Source: an uncultured Collinsella sp.
GTDB taxonomy: Bacteria; Actinomycetota; Coriobacteriia; Coriobacteriales; Coriobacteriaceae
NCBI GenBank assembly: GCA_900542235.1
Contig: UQNB01000008.1
Location: forward strand, 1 to 37,800
Direction: 5' to 3'
Length of the DNA: 37,800 bases
The stretch's first letter is position 1, and every line of letters starts with the position of its first letter. Below the pieces are notes generated by a model. It did not search any database. It had not been told where the DNA came from and saw only the letters and a program-made list of their open reading frames with translations. Shown here piece after piece: positions 8,646 through 17,401 of the stretch. The position numbers and the translations under genes were made by a program.

Positions 8646-8815
8646 AGGGGCTCCTTTCTCACAATAACGCGGGCACGCCCGCGGACAGGGGCTATGTTAC
8701 TACAGCCATGTACCCGCTTAGGCGCCAGCCATGCGTGCGGACACGACTTTCACGAGCAGTCAATTTGGGACGGGTCTCTTTTGGCTGCTTTGCCGCCAGC
8801 TGGCGTTGGCACGCG

Positions 8816-9340
8816 CTACTGCTGAGTCTGTTCCCCGGTGCCAATATGAACATCGACAATAACCTGGCGGTAGCTGATGCCGCAGGAGTCGAGGATGCGA
8901 CGGCTAATACGGCCGTCGTCAGTATCGGCATACTTGTTGTCCAGGTAGACAACCTCGCCTACACCTACCTGCGCCAGGATCTTGGCACAGTCGTGGCACG
9001 GGAACAGCGTGACGTAGACCGTGGAACCCTCGAGGTCTTTGAGCGAGCCGCGGTAGTTAAGCACGGCGTTTGCCTCGGCATGCACCACGTAGTTGTGCTT
9101 GTCCTGCAACGGGTCATCGCTCGTTCCCCACGGGAAAAAGTCATCGTTGAGCGCCGAGGGCGTACCGTTGTAGCCCACCGAAAGGATGCGGTGGTTGGTG
9201 CTGGCGATGCACGCTCCCACCTGCGTGTTGGGGTCCTTGCTGCGGCGCTGCGCGGCGATGGCCACGCTCATAAAGAACTCGTCCCAGCTAATAACGTCGC
9301 GGCGCTTGCCCGACGCGGTTTGATGAAGATCGTCCGACAT
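8816..9340 (-). CDS. dCMP deaminase / ComEB-like cytidine deaminase family protein
   Basis: 174 residues. I chose the ATG at 9340 because GGAGGTG lies eight bases upstream; a start 36 bases earlier has no comparable site. The zinc-dependent deaminase motif is complete: HAEANAVLNY (HxE) and LFPCHDCAKIL (PCxxC). The flanking blocks SWDEFFMSVAIAAQRRSKDP and NTQVGACI, with GYNGTP, are typical of dCMP deaminases, which convert dCMP to dUMP for thymidylate synthesis. In some Gram-positives the same family is called ComEB. No competence genes lie near it, so the nucleotide role is preferred. Confidence 0.92.
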   Translation of the reverse strand: MSDDLHQTASGKRRDVISWDEFFMSVAIAAQRRSKDPNTQVGACIASTNHRILSVGYNGTPSALNDDFFPWGTSDDPLQDKHNYVVHAEANAVLNYRGSLKDLEGSTVYVTLFPCHDCAKILAQVGVGEVVYLDNKYADTDDGRISRRILDSCGISYRQVIVDVHIGTGEQTQQ

Positions 9341-9422
9341 GGCAGACACCTCCGAAATCGCAATAGTTTGACCCATTGTAGCAGGTGAAAGGTAGGGGCG
9401 TTTATCCCACCAGCCCCTCGCC

Positions 9423-10274
9423 CTACGCGCGGCGGGGCTTTTGGTTGATGTGGTAGAGCTCAGCGAGACCCCGCAACGTCAGCGCATCGTCGACCGTCAG
9501 GCTATGGCCGACAAGAGCCGCAAGTGCCTCGGCATCGTCGCCGGTAATGATGATGGGCACATCACCCTCCCCCGCGGCCTTGGTCGCGCGCATCTCGGCG
9601 AGCACCATGTCGAGCATACCGTCGATGCGGGCCACCTCGCCCAGAACCACGCCCGAGCGCATGGCCTCACGCGTATTGCGGCCGATGACATGCGTCGGTG
9701 CCGAGGGCTCAACCTGAGGCAGGCGCGCCGCAGCGGCCGAGAGCGAACGGGCGCCGAGCGCCAGCCCCGGCGCGATAACGCCGCCGACAAAGGTACCGTG
9801 CGCGTCGATGACCTCGATATTGGTCGTGGTGCCCAGGTCGATCACAATGCACGGCGAGCCGTAGACGGCGCGGGCAGCCACGGCGTCGGCGATGCGGTCG
9901 GGACCGATCTCGGCCGGGTCATCGTAGTGCACGGGCATGCCGGTCTTAAGTCCCGGCCCCACGGTGAGCACGCGCCCCGTGCAGGTACGGGAGAGTGCTG
10001 CCTTCCACGGGCGCTCGAGCGCCGGGACTACACAGCTCAGCACGGCCGCGGCGGGTACGAGCACCCCGGGCACACCCGCATCGGCGGCAAGCGCGCCCAT
10101 GACCTGCACAAGTCGCATGCGCGCTTCGTCGGCCGTAATACGGGCCGGCGTCGTGACCTCGCACGTCGCGAGTGGGCGCTCCTGCGCCGCGGCCGAATCC
10201 TCGGCAAACAGGCCAAAGCGAATGAACGTGTTGCCCACGTCGACCGTCAATATATATGCGCACCCATTAAGCAT
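9423..10274 (-). CDS. coaX: Type III pantothenate kinase
   Basis: 283 residues from the ATG at 10274, which has GAGGAG nine bases upstream; an earlier in-frame start at 10328 lacks one. The ASKHA fold is shown by LTVDVGNTFIRFGLF at the N-terminus, EIGPDRIADAVAA in the middle with the catalytic-region Asp, VIDLGTTTNIEVID and GGVIAPGLALGARSL. CoaX phosphorylates pantothenate in the first step of coenzyme A synthesis and, unlike CoaA, is insensitive to CoA feedback. The usual DxGTATT motif reads DLGTTTN here, a mild deviation. It is transcribed divergently from the OPT transporter. Confidence 0.94.
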   Translation of the reverse strand: MLNGCAYILTVDVGNTFIRFGLFAEDSAAAQERPLATCEVTTPARITADEARMRLVQVMGALAADAGVPGVLVPAAAVLSCVVPALERPWKAALSRTCTGRVLTVGPGLKTGMPVHYDDPAEIGPDRIADAVAARAVYGSPCIVIDLGTTTNIEVIDAHGTFVGGVIAPGLALGARSLSAAAARLPQVEPSAPTHVIGRNTREAMRSGVVLGEVARIDGMLDMVLAEMRATKAAGEGDVPIIITGDDAEALAALVGHSLTVDDALTLRGLAELYHINQKPRRA

Positions 10275-10322
10275 CGTCGGCGCTCCTCTCGTCTGCCCAG
10301 CAGTATATCGCCTACCTAAACC

Positions 10323-10356
10323 AGTCATCCCAAAATGACTAACTTGCGGCTATACT
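10323..10356 (+). promoter_or_regulatory. Candidate promoter/operator of the OPT transporter gene
   Basis: A TATACT -10-like box (10351-10356) lies about 110 bases before the transporter start. Just upstream, AGTCAT and ATGACT (10323-10328 and 10335-10340) form an inverted repeat around CCCAAA, where a -35 would be expected. This is the arrangement of a repressor site in a promoter, but no regulator can be named. Confidence 0.4.
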
Positions 10357-10466
10357 GGTGCGCGGTCGTTTGCGAGCTCACGCGGCGGCCCTTGGTAACC
10401 CGACTTCCCGCGCCGTATCCGTAGCGGCGCTTGTGGGGGAAGCGGATATACGCAAAGGAGTTCTAT

Positions 10467-12170
10467 ATGAGCAATCCCTCGAACCGCGCCTCGATGCGCG
10501 GGCAACTCACGCTGCGCGGCGTCGTCATCGGCGTCCTTGGCTGCGTGATTATCACGGCAAGCTCGGCCTATACCGCCCTCAAGATGGGCGCACTCCCCTG
10601 GCCGATCATTTTCGCTGCCGTCATTTCGCTGTTCTTCCTTAAGCTCATGGGCAACGCCAGCCTCAACGAGGCAAACGTCACCCACACCATCATGTCCGCA
10701 GGCGCCATGGTCGCCGGCGGTCTGGCGTTTACCATCCCGGGCGCCTGGATGCTGGGCTATGCCGACCAGATCAGCTGGCTCGACATGTTTATCGTGGCGC
10801 TCGCCGGCACCATCTTGGGCCTTCTGGCGACAGCGCTTATCCACCGTCACTTTATCGTGGACGCCGCGCTGGAGTTCCCCACCGGCAACGCCGCAGCTCA
10901 GACCCTGCGTGCTACCGAGGCCGGCGGCAAGACCGGCAAGCAGCTCTTTGGCTCCATGGCCATCGCAGGCATCTACAGCGTGCTTCGCGACGCTTTGGGC
11001 GTGGTACCCAGCATGCTGTGCACGCTCAATATCCCCGGCGTGACCTTTGCCATCTACAACTCGCCCATGCTGCTGTCCATCGGCTTTTTGGTGGGCTTCG
11101 CCCCCGTCGCCTTCTGGTTTGCCGGCGCGCTGCTGGGCAATTTTGGCATCATCGTTGGCGGCACCGCTGCCGGCCTGTTCGATATTGTGACCGCACAGGG
11201 CATTGTTAAGTCCCTGGGTATGGGCCTCATGATGGGCTTTGGCGTCGCCGTCGTCCTCAAGGACATCCTGCCGCAGGTCGCCGGCATCGTCCGTGGCCTC
11301 GCCGCCGACAGCTCCACCAACACCGATGAGCAGTCGCTCATCTCGGGCTCCCTTAAGCTCGACGCCGGCATCATCGGCCTGGGCACCGCAGCCATCGCCG
11401 TGATCGTTGCCATCGCGCTCGACCTTGGTCCCGTCCCGGCCGTCATCGTCACGCTGTTCACCTTTGTCACCACCATCATGAGTGCACAGAGCTGCGGCCA
11501 GACGGGCATCGACCCCATGGAGATCTTTGGCCTCATCGTCATGCTCATCGTGGCAGCCTTCGCGCAGCTCGCGCAGGTCAAGCTGTTCTTTATCGCCGGC
11601 ATCGTGGCCGTGGCGTGCGGCCTTGCGGGCGACGTTATGAACGACTTTAAGGCCGGCGCCGTACTGGGCACCAACCCGCGCGCACAGTGGGTCGGCCAGG
11701 CCATCGGCGGCATCGTGGGTGCCCTGGTCGCCGCCGCTGTCATGGTCGCGCTCGTCACCGCCTATGGTCCGGACGCCTTTGGTCCCGACAAGAGCTTCGT
11801 TGCCGCGCAGGCAAGCGTCGTCGCCACCATGGTCTCGGGCATCCCGAGCGTACCGTGGTTCGCGGGCGGCTTTATCGCCGGCATCGTCATGTACTGGCTC
11901 GGCATTCCGGCCATGATGATCGGCCTGGGCGTGTACCTGCCGTTCTACATGTCGCTCACGGCCTTCTTGGGCTCCTGCGTCAAGCTCGCCTACGACAAGT
12001 GGGCCGCACACCGTGACGCCGCCGCCGGTCTTTCTGACGAGGAGAGGGCTGCCAAGGACGCCGCCTTCCAGGAACAGGGCCTGGTTGTCGCCAGCGGCCT
12101 GCTGGGCGGCGAGTCCATCGTCGGCGTTATCCTGGCGTTTGTCTCCGTGGGCTTAAGCCTGCTGGGATAA
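10467..12170 (+). CDS. OPT family transporter (oligopeptide/metal-chelate type)
   Basis: 567 residues from the ATG at 10467, which has AAGGAG seven bases upstream. About fifteen hydrophobic segments cover the whole protein. The family blocks are clear: SSAYTALKMGALPWPIIFAA near the N-terminus, NEANVTHTIMSAG, LEFPTGNAAAQTLRA, and GDVMNDFKAGAVLGTNPRAQ. Family members carry oligopeptides or, in the YSL branch, metal chelates. Bacterial members of this type are annotated oligopeptide transporters but the substrate cannot be read from sequence. It is monocistronic, with a strong terminator 40 bases behind the stop. Confidence 0.93.
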   Translation: MSNPSNRASMRGQLTLRGVVIGVLGCVIITASSAYTALKMGALPWPIIFAAVISLFFLKLMGNASLNEANVTHTIMSAGAMVAGGLAFTIPGAWMLGYADQISWLDMFIVALAGTILGLLATALIHRHFIVDAALEFPTGNAAAQTLRATEAGGKTGKQLFGSMAIAGIYSVLRDALGVVPSMLCTLNIPGVTFAIYNSPMLLSIGFLVGFAPVAFWFAGALLGNFGIIVGGTAAGLFDIVTAQGIVKSLGMGLMMGFGVAVVLKDILPQVAGIVRGLAADSSTNTDEQSLISGSLKLDAGIIGLGTAAIAVIVAIALDLGPVPAVIVTLFTFVTTIMSAQSCGQTGIDPMEIFGLIVMLIVAAFAQLAQVKLFFIAGIVAVACGLAGDVMNDFKAGAVLGTNPRAQWVGQAIGGIVGALVAAAVMVALVTAYGPDAFGPDKSFVAAQASVVATMVSGIPSVPWFAGGFIAGIVMYWLGIPAMMIGLGVYLPFYMSLTAFLGSCVKLAYDKWAAHRDAAAGLSDEERAAKDAAFQEQGLVVASGLLGGESIVGVILAFVSVGLSLLG

Positions 12171-12211
12171 GCTGAGCAGCTGCTCGACAGCGACCATATT
12201 GCCTACGATTT

Positions 12212-12252
12212 GCCCGGTCGGTAGCTTTCGCGGCTGCCGACCGGGCTTTTTG
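12212..12252 (+). terminator. Rho-independent terminator of the OPT transporter gene
   Basis: GCCCGGTCGG and CCGACCGGGC form a perfect ten-base stem around a 15-base loop, followed by TTTTTG. Confidence 0.93.
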
Positions 12253-12263
12253 ATACCAACACA

Positions 12264-12306
12264 AAGAAAGGCCGGCGTACTGCGTTTAACAGCGCGCCGG
12301 CCTTAT
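12264..12306 (-). terminator. Rho-independent terminator of the surface protein gene
   Basis: On the minus strand AAGGCCGGCG and CGCCGGCCTT form a ten-base stem, followed by TCTTTG. It lies back to back with the OPT terminator, about 65 bases behind the surface-protein stop codon. Confidence 0.88.
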
Positions 12307-12371
12307 CGGTTAAGCTATCGAAGCGTTCCTGCTGTGAACCGAAGTTCGTTGCAGAAACTACGCTCGAAACG

Positions 12372-15300
12372 CTACATCTGCTTGCGACGACGATCGCCCA
12401 GCGTCACGCCCGCGGCAACGAGCGTAATGCCGCCGATGACGAAGACCTCACCTGCAAGCGCGGAGGTATCGCCCGTCTGAGCAAGTGCACCGTCCGTGGC
12501 CTTCTTCTTGGCGACAGGAGCCTTTGCGGCAGTCTGCGCAACCTGAGGCTTGGCCTGCGGCTCAGCCTTGGGATGATACTTGTCGTACTCGGCCTGCGCG
12601 GCAGCCAGGGCATCCTTGGCATCGCCAAGCTCGGCAAGCGCGGCGGCATAGGCGTCGTTGGCATCGGACAGCTTGGCATCGGCATCGCTCAGAGCAGCCT
12701 TGAGACCAGCGGCGGCATCGACGGCAGCCTTATAGCGAGCGTAGGCAGCGTTCAGCTTGACCAGCTTCTCGTTGCCCGTCGTGCCCGCGGCAAGGGATGC
12801 CTTATGGTCGACAGCCTCAAGATCGGCCTTGAGTGCCTCATCGCTGGCAAGCTCGGCCTTGGCCTTGACGATCTCGAAGTTCGCATCGACGACGGCTTCG
12901 TTGGCGGCCTCGAGCTGCTTCTGGGCATCGGCGACACCGGCGACGGCGGCGTCATAGGCGGCCTTGGCGTCGTCGACCGCCTTCTGGGCACCGGCGAAGC
13001 GCTCGAAGGCCTTGTTTGCGGTGGCAAGCTCGTCCTCGGCGGCCTTGGCCTTCGCCTGTGCGTCGGACAGGGTCTGCGTCTTGGCGGCAACTGCCTGCTT
13101 GGCGCCCGAAAGAGCGGTCGCGGCGTGCACATCTGCGGCCTGAGCCTTGTCAACGCCAGCCTGGGCAGTGTCGTCGGCCTTCTTGGCATCGTCAAGCGTG
13201 CCCTGCTTGTTCGCAAGGTCCGTCTTGGCGGCATCGCGCTTGGCGGTAAGGTCCTTGACCGAAGCAGTGGCGTTGTCATACGCCTCAATGGCCTGGTCGG
13301 ATTTTGCCTTGGCGGCATCGCGGGCGCTGAGAGCCTTCGCCTTGTGAGTAGCGGCATCGGCTGCCTTCTTCTTGCTGTCAGCAAGCGTGGCGTTTGCCTT
13401 ATCGAGAGCTGTCTGGGCAGTAGCGACCTCGCTCTTGGCGGCATCGAGCTTGGTCTGGGGCGCCTTGACGTCGATGCCCTTGAGTTTGGCTTCGGCGGCG
13501 TCGTATGCCGTCTTCGCGGCGGCGGTGTTGGACTTAGCCTTCTCGTACTCGCCCTTGGCGGTGTTCACGTTCGTGTCAGCCGCGGTATAGGCGTCGCGTG
13601 CGTTTTCTTGCTTATCCAATGCGTTAGAATAAGCCGTTCCAGCAGCCCCGAAGTTCTTCTGCGCCTCTGCCAGCTTATTCTGAAGCTGCTTCAGCTGCTC
13701 CTTCTGCTCCTGAGTGCCGCCTGCGTTGTAGGCAGAGTCGATGTAGTCGTTCACGAGCTTCTTGAACTCGGAGACCGTGAAATCGGCCTGGCTCGCGCTT
13801 CCGCTATAGTCGAAAACGGTTACCTCGGAATCGGTGTTCTTGCCGCTACCGGTTGCGATACCGATAGCGGTAGCACCGGCATCGATGATGTTGAGATAGT
13901 GCCCGCACTCTTTGTAGATGCTGTAGTAGTGCTGGTAGATATAGTATGAATCATATCGATGGCTTCCAAGTGCGTCACCATACTGTTCGACGTACTTATC
14001 GAATGCCTTTTTCTCCTGGGTGTAGAGACCGGTATATGGCCAGCCAAGCGTATCCTCGGTCTCGCCTCCGGTGTATGCTCCACCGCCGCCTGCAAGATTC
14101 TCGCTTTCATCGAAATAGCAGTCCGAGTGTCCCCAGATGTTCGATGAATATGATGTATTAAGGGCGGCTGCCGCAGTCATGCGGAGGCTGACGCTAAGCT
14201 CCGACTGACCGTTCGCCTTGCGGAGGTTGTTCTGGGTATCGAGATAGGTCAGGGCGTTACGCATCTGCTCCAAGGAGAGCGGATTGGTGTCGCGAGACAT
14301 GTCCTGATCGACGTAATTATCATACCAGTCCTGTTTCTCTGTCGTTCCCATGAGCATCGACGCGGCAGTACTTGCATTCGACTTCTGCGTGGCTGTGAAC
14401 TGGCTGCCGCCGATGATGTAGTTCATGAAGCCGAACATGCCCTGGCTGATGACATTCTGGTCTACGGTCATGTTCGACTTGAGGTCGGCAATCTGCTGAT
14501 TAAGCTTCTCGACCTCGGCGTTTGCGGCGTCGTATGCATTTTGCGCGTCGGTTACTTCAGCACGAGCCTGATCGAACTCGTTGCTCTTCTGCTGACGAAC
14601 CTCGACGAGTCGGTCGTACTCCGCCTTCTTGTCGGCCTCGGTCTGCTGCGCCTGCTCGTATGCCGACTTCGCGGCGTCACGCTTACTGGCCGCGTCCTTG
14701 TACTCCTTGTTTGCCGCATCGTATGCAGACTGGGCAGATGCCACAGCAGCGTTGGCGGCGTTGGCCTTCTCCTGCGCGGCAGCGACGGCAGCCTGCGCAG
14801 CCTGCAGGTTCGCCTGTGCGGTGGCGTCTGCAGTCATTGCGGCATCGAGTGCAGCCTGCGCGGTCTTGAGCTCACCAGCAGCACCCTTCTTGGCGGCCTC
14901 AAGCGCACTCAGGTCAACGCCCGTACCCGAGACGGCAGCATCGAGCGCGGCCTGCGCCTGGTTGAACTTCTGCTGGGCGTTATCGCGCGCGGTGGTTGCG
15001 GCTGCGAGAGCAGCGGCAGTCTCCTGCTTCTTGGCCTGGGCAGTCGTCAAAGCTGCCTCGGTATTCTGCTTTTCCTGCTGGGCGCTGGCCTCGGCAGCCT
15101 TGGCCTGGTCCAGATTGTCCTGTGCAGTAGTAACGGCCTTATTGGCGTCATCGAGCTTTGCCTGCGCGTCCTCGACGGCCTTCTTGGCGGCCTCGTACTC
15201 GTCCATACCCATGGCCTCGAGCTTGGCTTGGGCATCATCGAGGGCCTTCTTGGCCTCATCCTGCTTTGCCTTGGCGTCCTTGAGCGCCTGGGTCTTATCC

Positions 15301-15827
15301 TCGACACTCTTGTTGGCCTGGTCGAGCTGGTCGTTCAGGTCGCCCAGCTTCTTCTGCTGCTGTTCGGTCTTTTCGACGGCAGCCTTGAGCTCGTCAATCT
15401 TCTCCTGGAGCGCGGCGACTTCTGCTGCGTTCTGCTCGATTTCGTTGTCGCTCACAGCCTGCGAGGCCTGATTCTTTTGCTGCTGTGCCTGCTTTTGAGA
15501 CTGGCCCGCCGCGTCGGCCTTCTTCTGAGCCGCATCGTAGGCGGCCTGAGCGTCCTTGAGCTGCTTTGCCGACTCCTCTGCCAGCTGGGCAGCCGTCTTT
15601 ACGACCGCTTGGTTACCGGCGGCAACGGTGTTCTCTACAGAACTACCCCCCCCCTGAACAGAATCGCCGTTATCTGCCGTCGGTGCGGCGATTGCCGCCA
15701 GCGGCGACATGAGCGGCTGAGCGATGAGGCCCGCCGTCAAAACGGTTGCGACGGCGCGGTTGGCAACGCCCTTGACGTTGACGGCCTTGGCCCGAGGCTC
15801 AAAGTGTTGTGGACTGTAGTTTGCCAT
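12372..15827 (-). CDS. LAxTG-anchored coiled-coil surface protein with central CAP domain (PrgA/Sec10-like layout)
   Basis: 1151 residues, ATG with GGGAG seven bases upstream. An export signal spans about residues 20-48. Residues 75-490 are an Ala/Lys/Gln/Asp-rich coiled coil. Residues 515-690 are a compact domain with CAP/SCP features: a helix with NLRKANGQSEL, HSDCYFDESENLAGG and ECGHYLNIIDAGATAIGIA. A second coiled coil spans 700-1095. The protein ends with a sortase motif LAQTG (1115-1119), a hydrophobic segment and RRRKQM. LAxTG is the form used by class E sortases of Actinobacteria. The layout coil-CAP-coil-anchor is that of PrgA-type surface exclusion proteins, in which a coiled stalk displays a CAP domain. 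A role in adhesion or in blocking cell contacts is inferred. Codons 58-61 contain a run of nine Gs (see the repeat entry), a likely on/off switch. Confidence 0.88.
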   Translation of the reverse strand: MANYSPQHFEPRAKAVNVKGVANRAVATVLTAGLIAQPLMSPLAAIAAPTADNGDSVQGGGSSVENTVAAGNQAVVKTAAQLAEESAKQLKDAQAAYDAAQKKADAAGQSQKQAQQQKNQASQAVSDNEIEQNAAEVAALQEKIDELKAAVEKTEQQQKKLGDLNDQLDQANKSVEDKTQALKDAKAKQDEAKKALDDAQAKLEAMGMDEYEAAKKAVEDAQAKLDDANKAVTTAQDNLDQAKAAEASAQQEKQNTEAALTTAQAKKQETAAALAAATTARDNAQQKFNQAQAALDAAVSGTGVDLSALEAAKKGAAGELKTAQAALDAAMTADATAQANLQAAQAAVAAAQEKANAANAAVASAQSAYDAANKEYKDAASKRDAAKSAYEQAQQTEADKKAEYDRLVEVRQQKSNEFDQARAEVTDAQNAYDAANAEVEKLNQQIADLKSNMTVDQNVISQGMFGFMNYIIGGSQFTATQKSNASTAASMLMGTTEKQDWYDNYVDQDMSRDTNPLSLEQMRNALTYLDTQNNLRKANGQSELSVSLRMTAAAALNTSYSSNIWGHSDCYFDESENLAGGGGAYTGGETEDTLGWPYTGLYTQEKKAFDKYVEQYGDALGSHRYDSYYIYQHYYSIYKECGHYLNIIDAGATAIGIATGSGKNTDSEVTVFDYSGSASQADFTVSEFKKLVNDYIDSAYNAGGTQEQKEQLKQLQNKLAEAQKNFGAAGTAYSNALDKQENARDAYTAADTNVNTAKGEYEKAKSNTAAAKTAYDAAEAKLKGIDVKAPQTKLDAAKSEVATAQTALDKANATLADSKKKAADAATHKAKALSARDAAKAKSDQAIEAYDNATASVKDLTAKRDAAKTDLANKQGTLDDAKKADDTAQAGVDKAQAADVHAATALSGAKQAVAAKTQTLSDAQAKAKAAEDELATANKAFERFAGAQKAVDDAKAAYDAAVAGVADAQKQLEAANEAVVDANFEIVKAKAELASDEALKADLEAVDHKASLAAGTTGNEKLVKLNAAYARYKAAVDAAAGLKAALSDADAKLSDANDAYAAALAELGDAKDALAAAQAEYDKYHPKAEPQAKPQVAQTAAKAPVAKKKATDGALAQTGDTSALAGEVFVIGGITLVAAGVTLGDRRRKQM
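15646..15654 (-). repeat. Nine-base poly-G tract inside the surface protein gene (phase-variation candidate)
   Basis: The coding strand reads CAG GGG GGG GGT at codons 58-61, just past the export signal. With one G fewer the frame reads TAG six codons after CAG; with one G more it reads TAG four codons after CAG. Both slipped forms would therefore make only a stub of roughly 60 residues. The tract is in the ON register in this sequence. Confidence 0.75.
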
Positions 15828-16134
15828 GGCTTTCTCCCTTTGACACGGATGTATCCATACGTATCAAACGGTAGCTGTCGATTTTTGAATTCTGTTGCGC
15901 AACATTGGTCACCAGCGGATTTTTTGAAATTCGCGCTCTCGTGCTTCACAATTTCGTCACATATGTAGGAGCTGGTGCATCATATTCTTGCGGGATCGAA
16001 TTGAGCCTGTGATTTGTATTTGCTCCCGCGTCATCCGCCCTATCGGATTCCGCATCAAGCAGGCACCCCGCCCGCCTCGGTGTAGAGTTAAGACAACGGG
16101 CGCGTTGCGCGGACCGCGCTGGAAAGAGGTGAAC
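15828..16134. promoter_or_regulatory. Divergent promoter region between the surface protein and DUF389 genes
   Basis: This 307-base gap holds no gene. On the minus strand TCGACA and TATGGA are separated by 16 bases just before the surface-protein start, a fair promoter candidate. The palindromes ATACGTAT (15855 region) and TTGCGCAA (15895 region) lie in the same stretch and could be operator parts. On the plus strand the DUF389 leader contains GC-rich self-complementary sequence (GCGCGTTGCGCGGACCGCGC) but no clear promoter. Confidence 0.4.
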
Positions 16135-17274
16135 ATGGAACTCGACAAACAACAGATCAAGCGACTGCGCGAGCGTCATCATCGTCGTCACGGCATCCGC
16201 CCCGCTCATAGCGAAGCCATGGAAAACGTCACCCGCTTCCTAAAGCGCGCATTCAATATTCGCGAGGGTCGCGCGCCCTACCACGTGATCCGCAAGCGTT
16301 TTGTAAACGGGGCGCGTCTGACTGGCTCCCACCTATGCATCCTCATCATCGCCATGCTCATCGCGAGCATCGGCCTCGATATCGATTCGGACATCGCCAT
16401 CGTGGGCGCCATGCTCATCTGCCCGCTTATGGGATCGGTCCTTGCCATGGCATATGGCATCGCCACGCTCGACCGCGAGATTACCGTCGAAGCCGTCGCC
16501 GGTCTTGCGCTGCAAATGGCCTTTTGCCTGGTCACATCCACGTTGTACTTTAAGCTCTCGCCCCTTGGCACCACCACAGCCGCCATTATCGACAACTCGA
16601 CGCCCACCGTGTGGGACCTCGCTGTCGCGCTCGCCGGCGGCTTTGCGGGCGGCCTAGGCAACTCACGCGACCAGGAGCCCGCAACGCTCATCGCCGGCGT
16701 GGCCGTGGCGACCGCGCTCATGCCGCCCCTGTGTGCGGCGGGCTACGGCATCGCCATCGCAAGCGGGTCGCTATTTCTCTCGGCGCTTTACGAGTTTGGC
16801 ATCAACGTGGTCTTTATCGCACTGGCCGCCGAAGCCGTGCTGCTTCTTTTGCGCGTGCCGCTCAAGCGCGACCTCAACGGCGACGGCATTGTGACCGCCG
16901 AAGAAGATGCCGAGGTCGACGAGCTGTCACGCAAGGTGCGCCGCCGCATTATTGTGGGCACGGCGATCTTCGCCATCCCCTGCATCGTTATGACGGCGGG
17001 TTCCATTGGCTCGGCGCAGGCCGGCGTGCAGGACGGCTACGGCGTCACCGAGACCACACGCGAGCTTGCCGCGGTGCTGCCGGGCTTTAAGGATTACACC
17101 GTCGCCGTCGAGACCTCGGCTACCGAAGGGGACGAGGAAGGCATTGTAGAGCGCGAGGTTGTCGCCCACGTAACGACAAGCGAGGCGCTCGGGGAGCACG
17201 ACCGTCGCGTTGCCCGCAAGCTCATCGACCTCAACGCACCCGAACTCGATCGTGTGGAGTTCGATGTGAAGTGA
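16135..17274 (+). CDS. DUF389 family membrane protein with an EF-hand-like loop
   Basis: 379 residues from the ATG at 16135, preceded by GAGGTG; an earlier TTG-initiated frame lacks a good site. The core shows the DUF389 pattern: IASIGLDIDSDIAIVGAMLI, CPLMGSVLAMAYG, AGGFAGGLGNSRDQEPATLI and GVAVATALMPPLCAAGYG. About six to seven membrane segments are followed by a soluble C-terminal domain from residue 310. The function of DUF389 proteins is not known. Residues 246-257 read DLNGDGIVTAEE, a full EF-hand calcium loop by position (D1, N3, D5, G6, V8, E12), between two membrane segments. An N-terminal basic stretch (RLRERHHRRH) precedes the membrane part. Confidence 0.88.
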   Translation: MELDKQQIKRLRERHHRRHGIRPAHSEAMENVTRFLKRAFNIREGRAPYHVIRKRFVNGARLTGSHLCILIIAMLIASIGLDIDSDIAIVGAMLICPLMGSVLAMAYGIATLDREITVEAVAGLALQMAFCLVTSTLYFKLSPLGTTTAAIIDNSTPTVWDLAVALAGGFAGGLGNSRDQEPATLIAGVAVATALMPPLCAAGYGIAIASGSLFLSALYEFGINVVFIALAAEAVLLLLRVPLKRDLNGDGIVTAEEDAEVDELSRKVRRRIIVGTAIFAIPCIVMTAGSIGSAQAGVQDGYGVTETTRELAAVLPGFKDYTVAVETSATEGDEEGIVEREVVAHVTTSEALGEHDRRVARKLIDLNAPELDRVEFDVK

Positions 17275-17344
17275 TGCCGGCGCGGGATGAATGCTCGCAC
17301 GGACGCAAGTTACGACGAGGCGCAGACGCGACACGAATACGAGC

Positions 17345-17390
17345 AAAAAGCGGGGGCGTAGTTCATGACCGCGCCCCCGCTCGCTGTTTT
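17345..17390. terminator. Two-way terminator between DUF389 and the small membrane protein gene
   Basis: GCGGGGGCG and CGCCCCCGC form a stem around a short loop. On the minus strand it is followed by TTTTTG, an ideal terminator for the gene at 17402. On the plus strand TCGCTGTTTTATT follows, which serves the DUF389 gene. Confidence 0.88.
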
Positions 17391-17401
17391 ATTGCCGTGA
17401 A

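Noticed and set aside
8668..8683. CGCGGGC-AC-GCCCGCG palindrome just upstream of the NifU-domain gene
   Set aside because: It could be an operator or a terminator of the dCMP deaminase gene, but it is 130 bases past that gene's stop, has no T run, and such GC palindromes are expected by chance in this composition.
10350..12011. Minus-strand open frame of 553 codons opposite the OPT transporter gene
   Set aside because: Its translation is His/Asp/Gly-rich low-complexity sequence without family motifs, while the plus strand encodes a clear membrane transporter.
12573..13949. Plus-strand open frames opposite the surface protein gene
   Set aside because: Leu/Gly/Ser-rich translations that mirror the Ala/Lys/Asp codons of the coiled coil; no ribosome sites.
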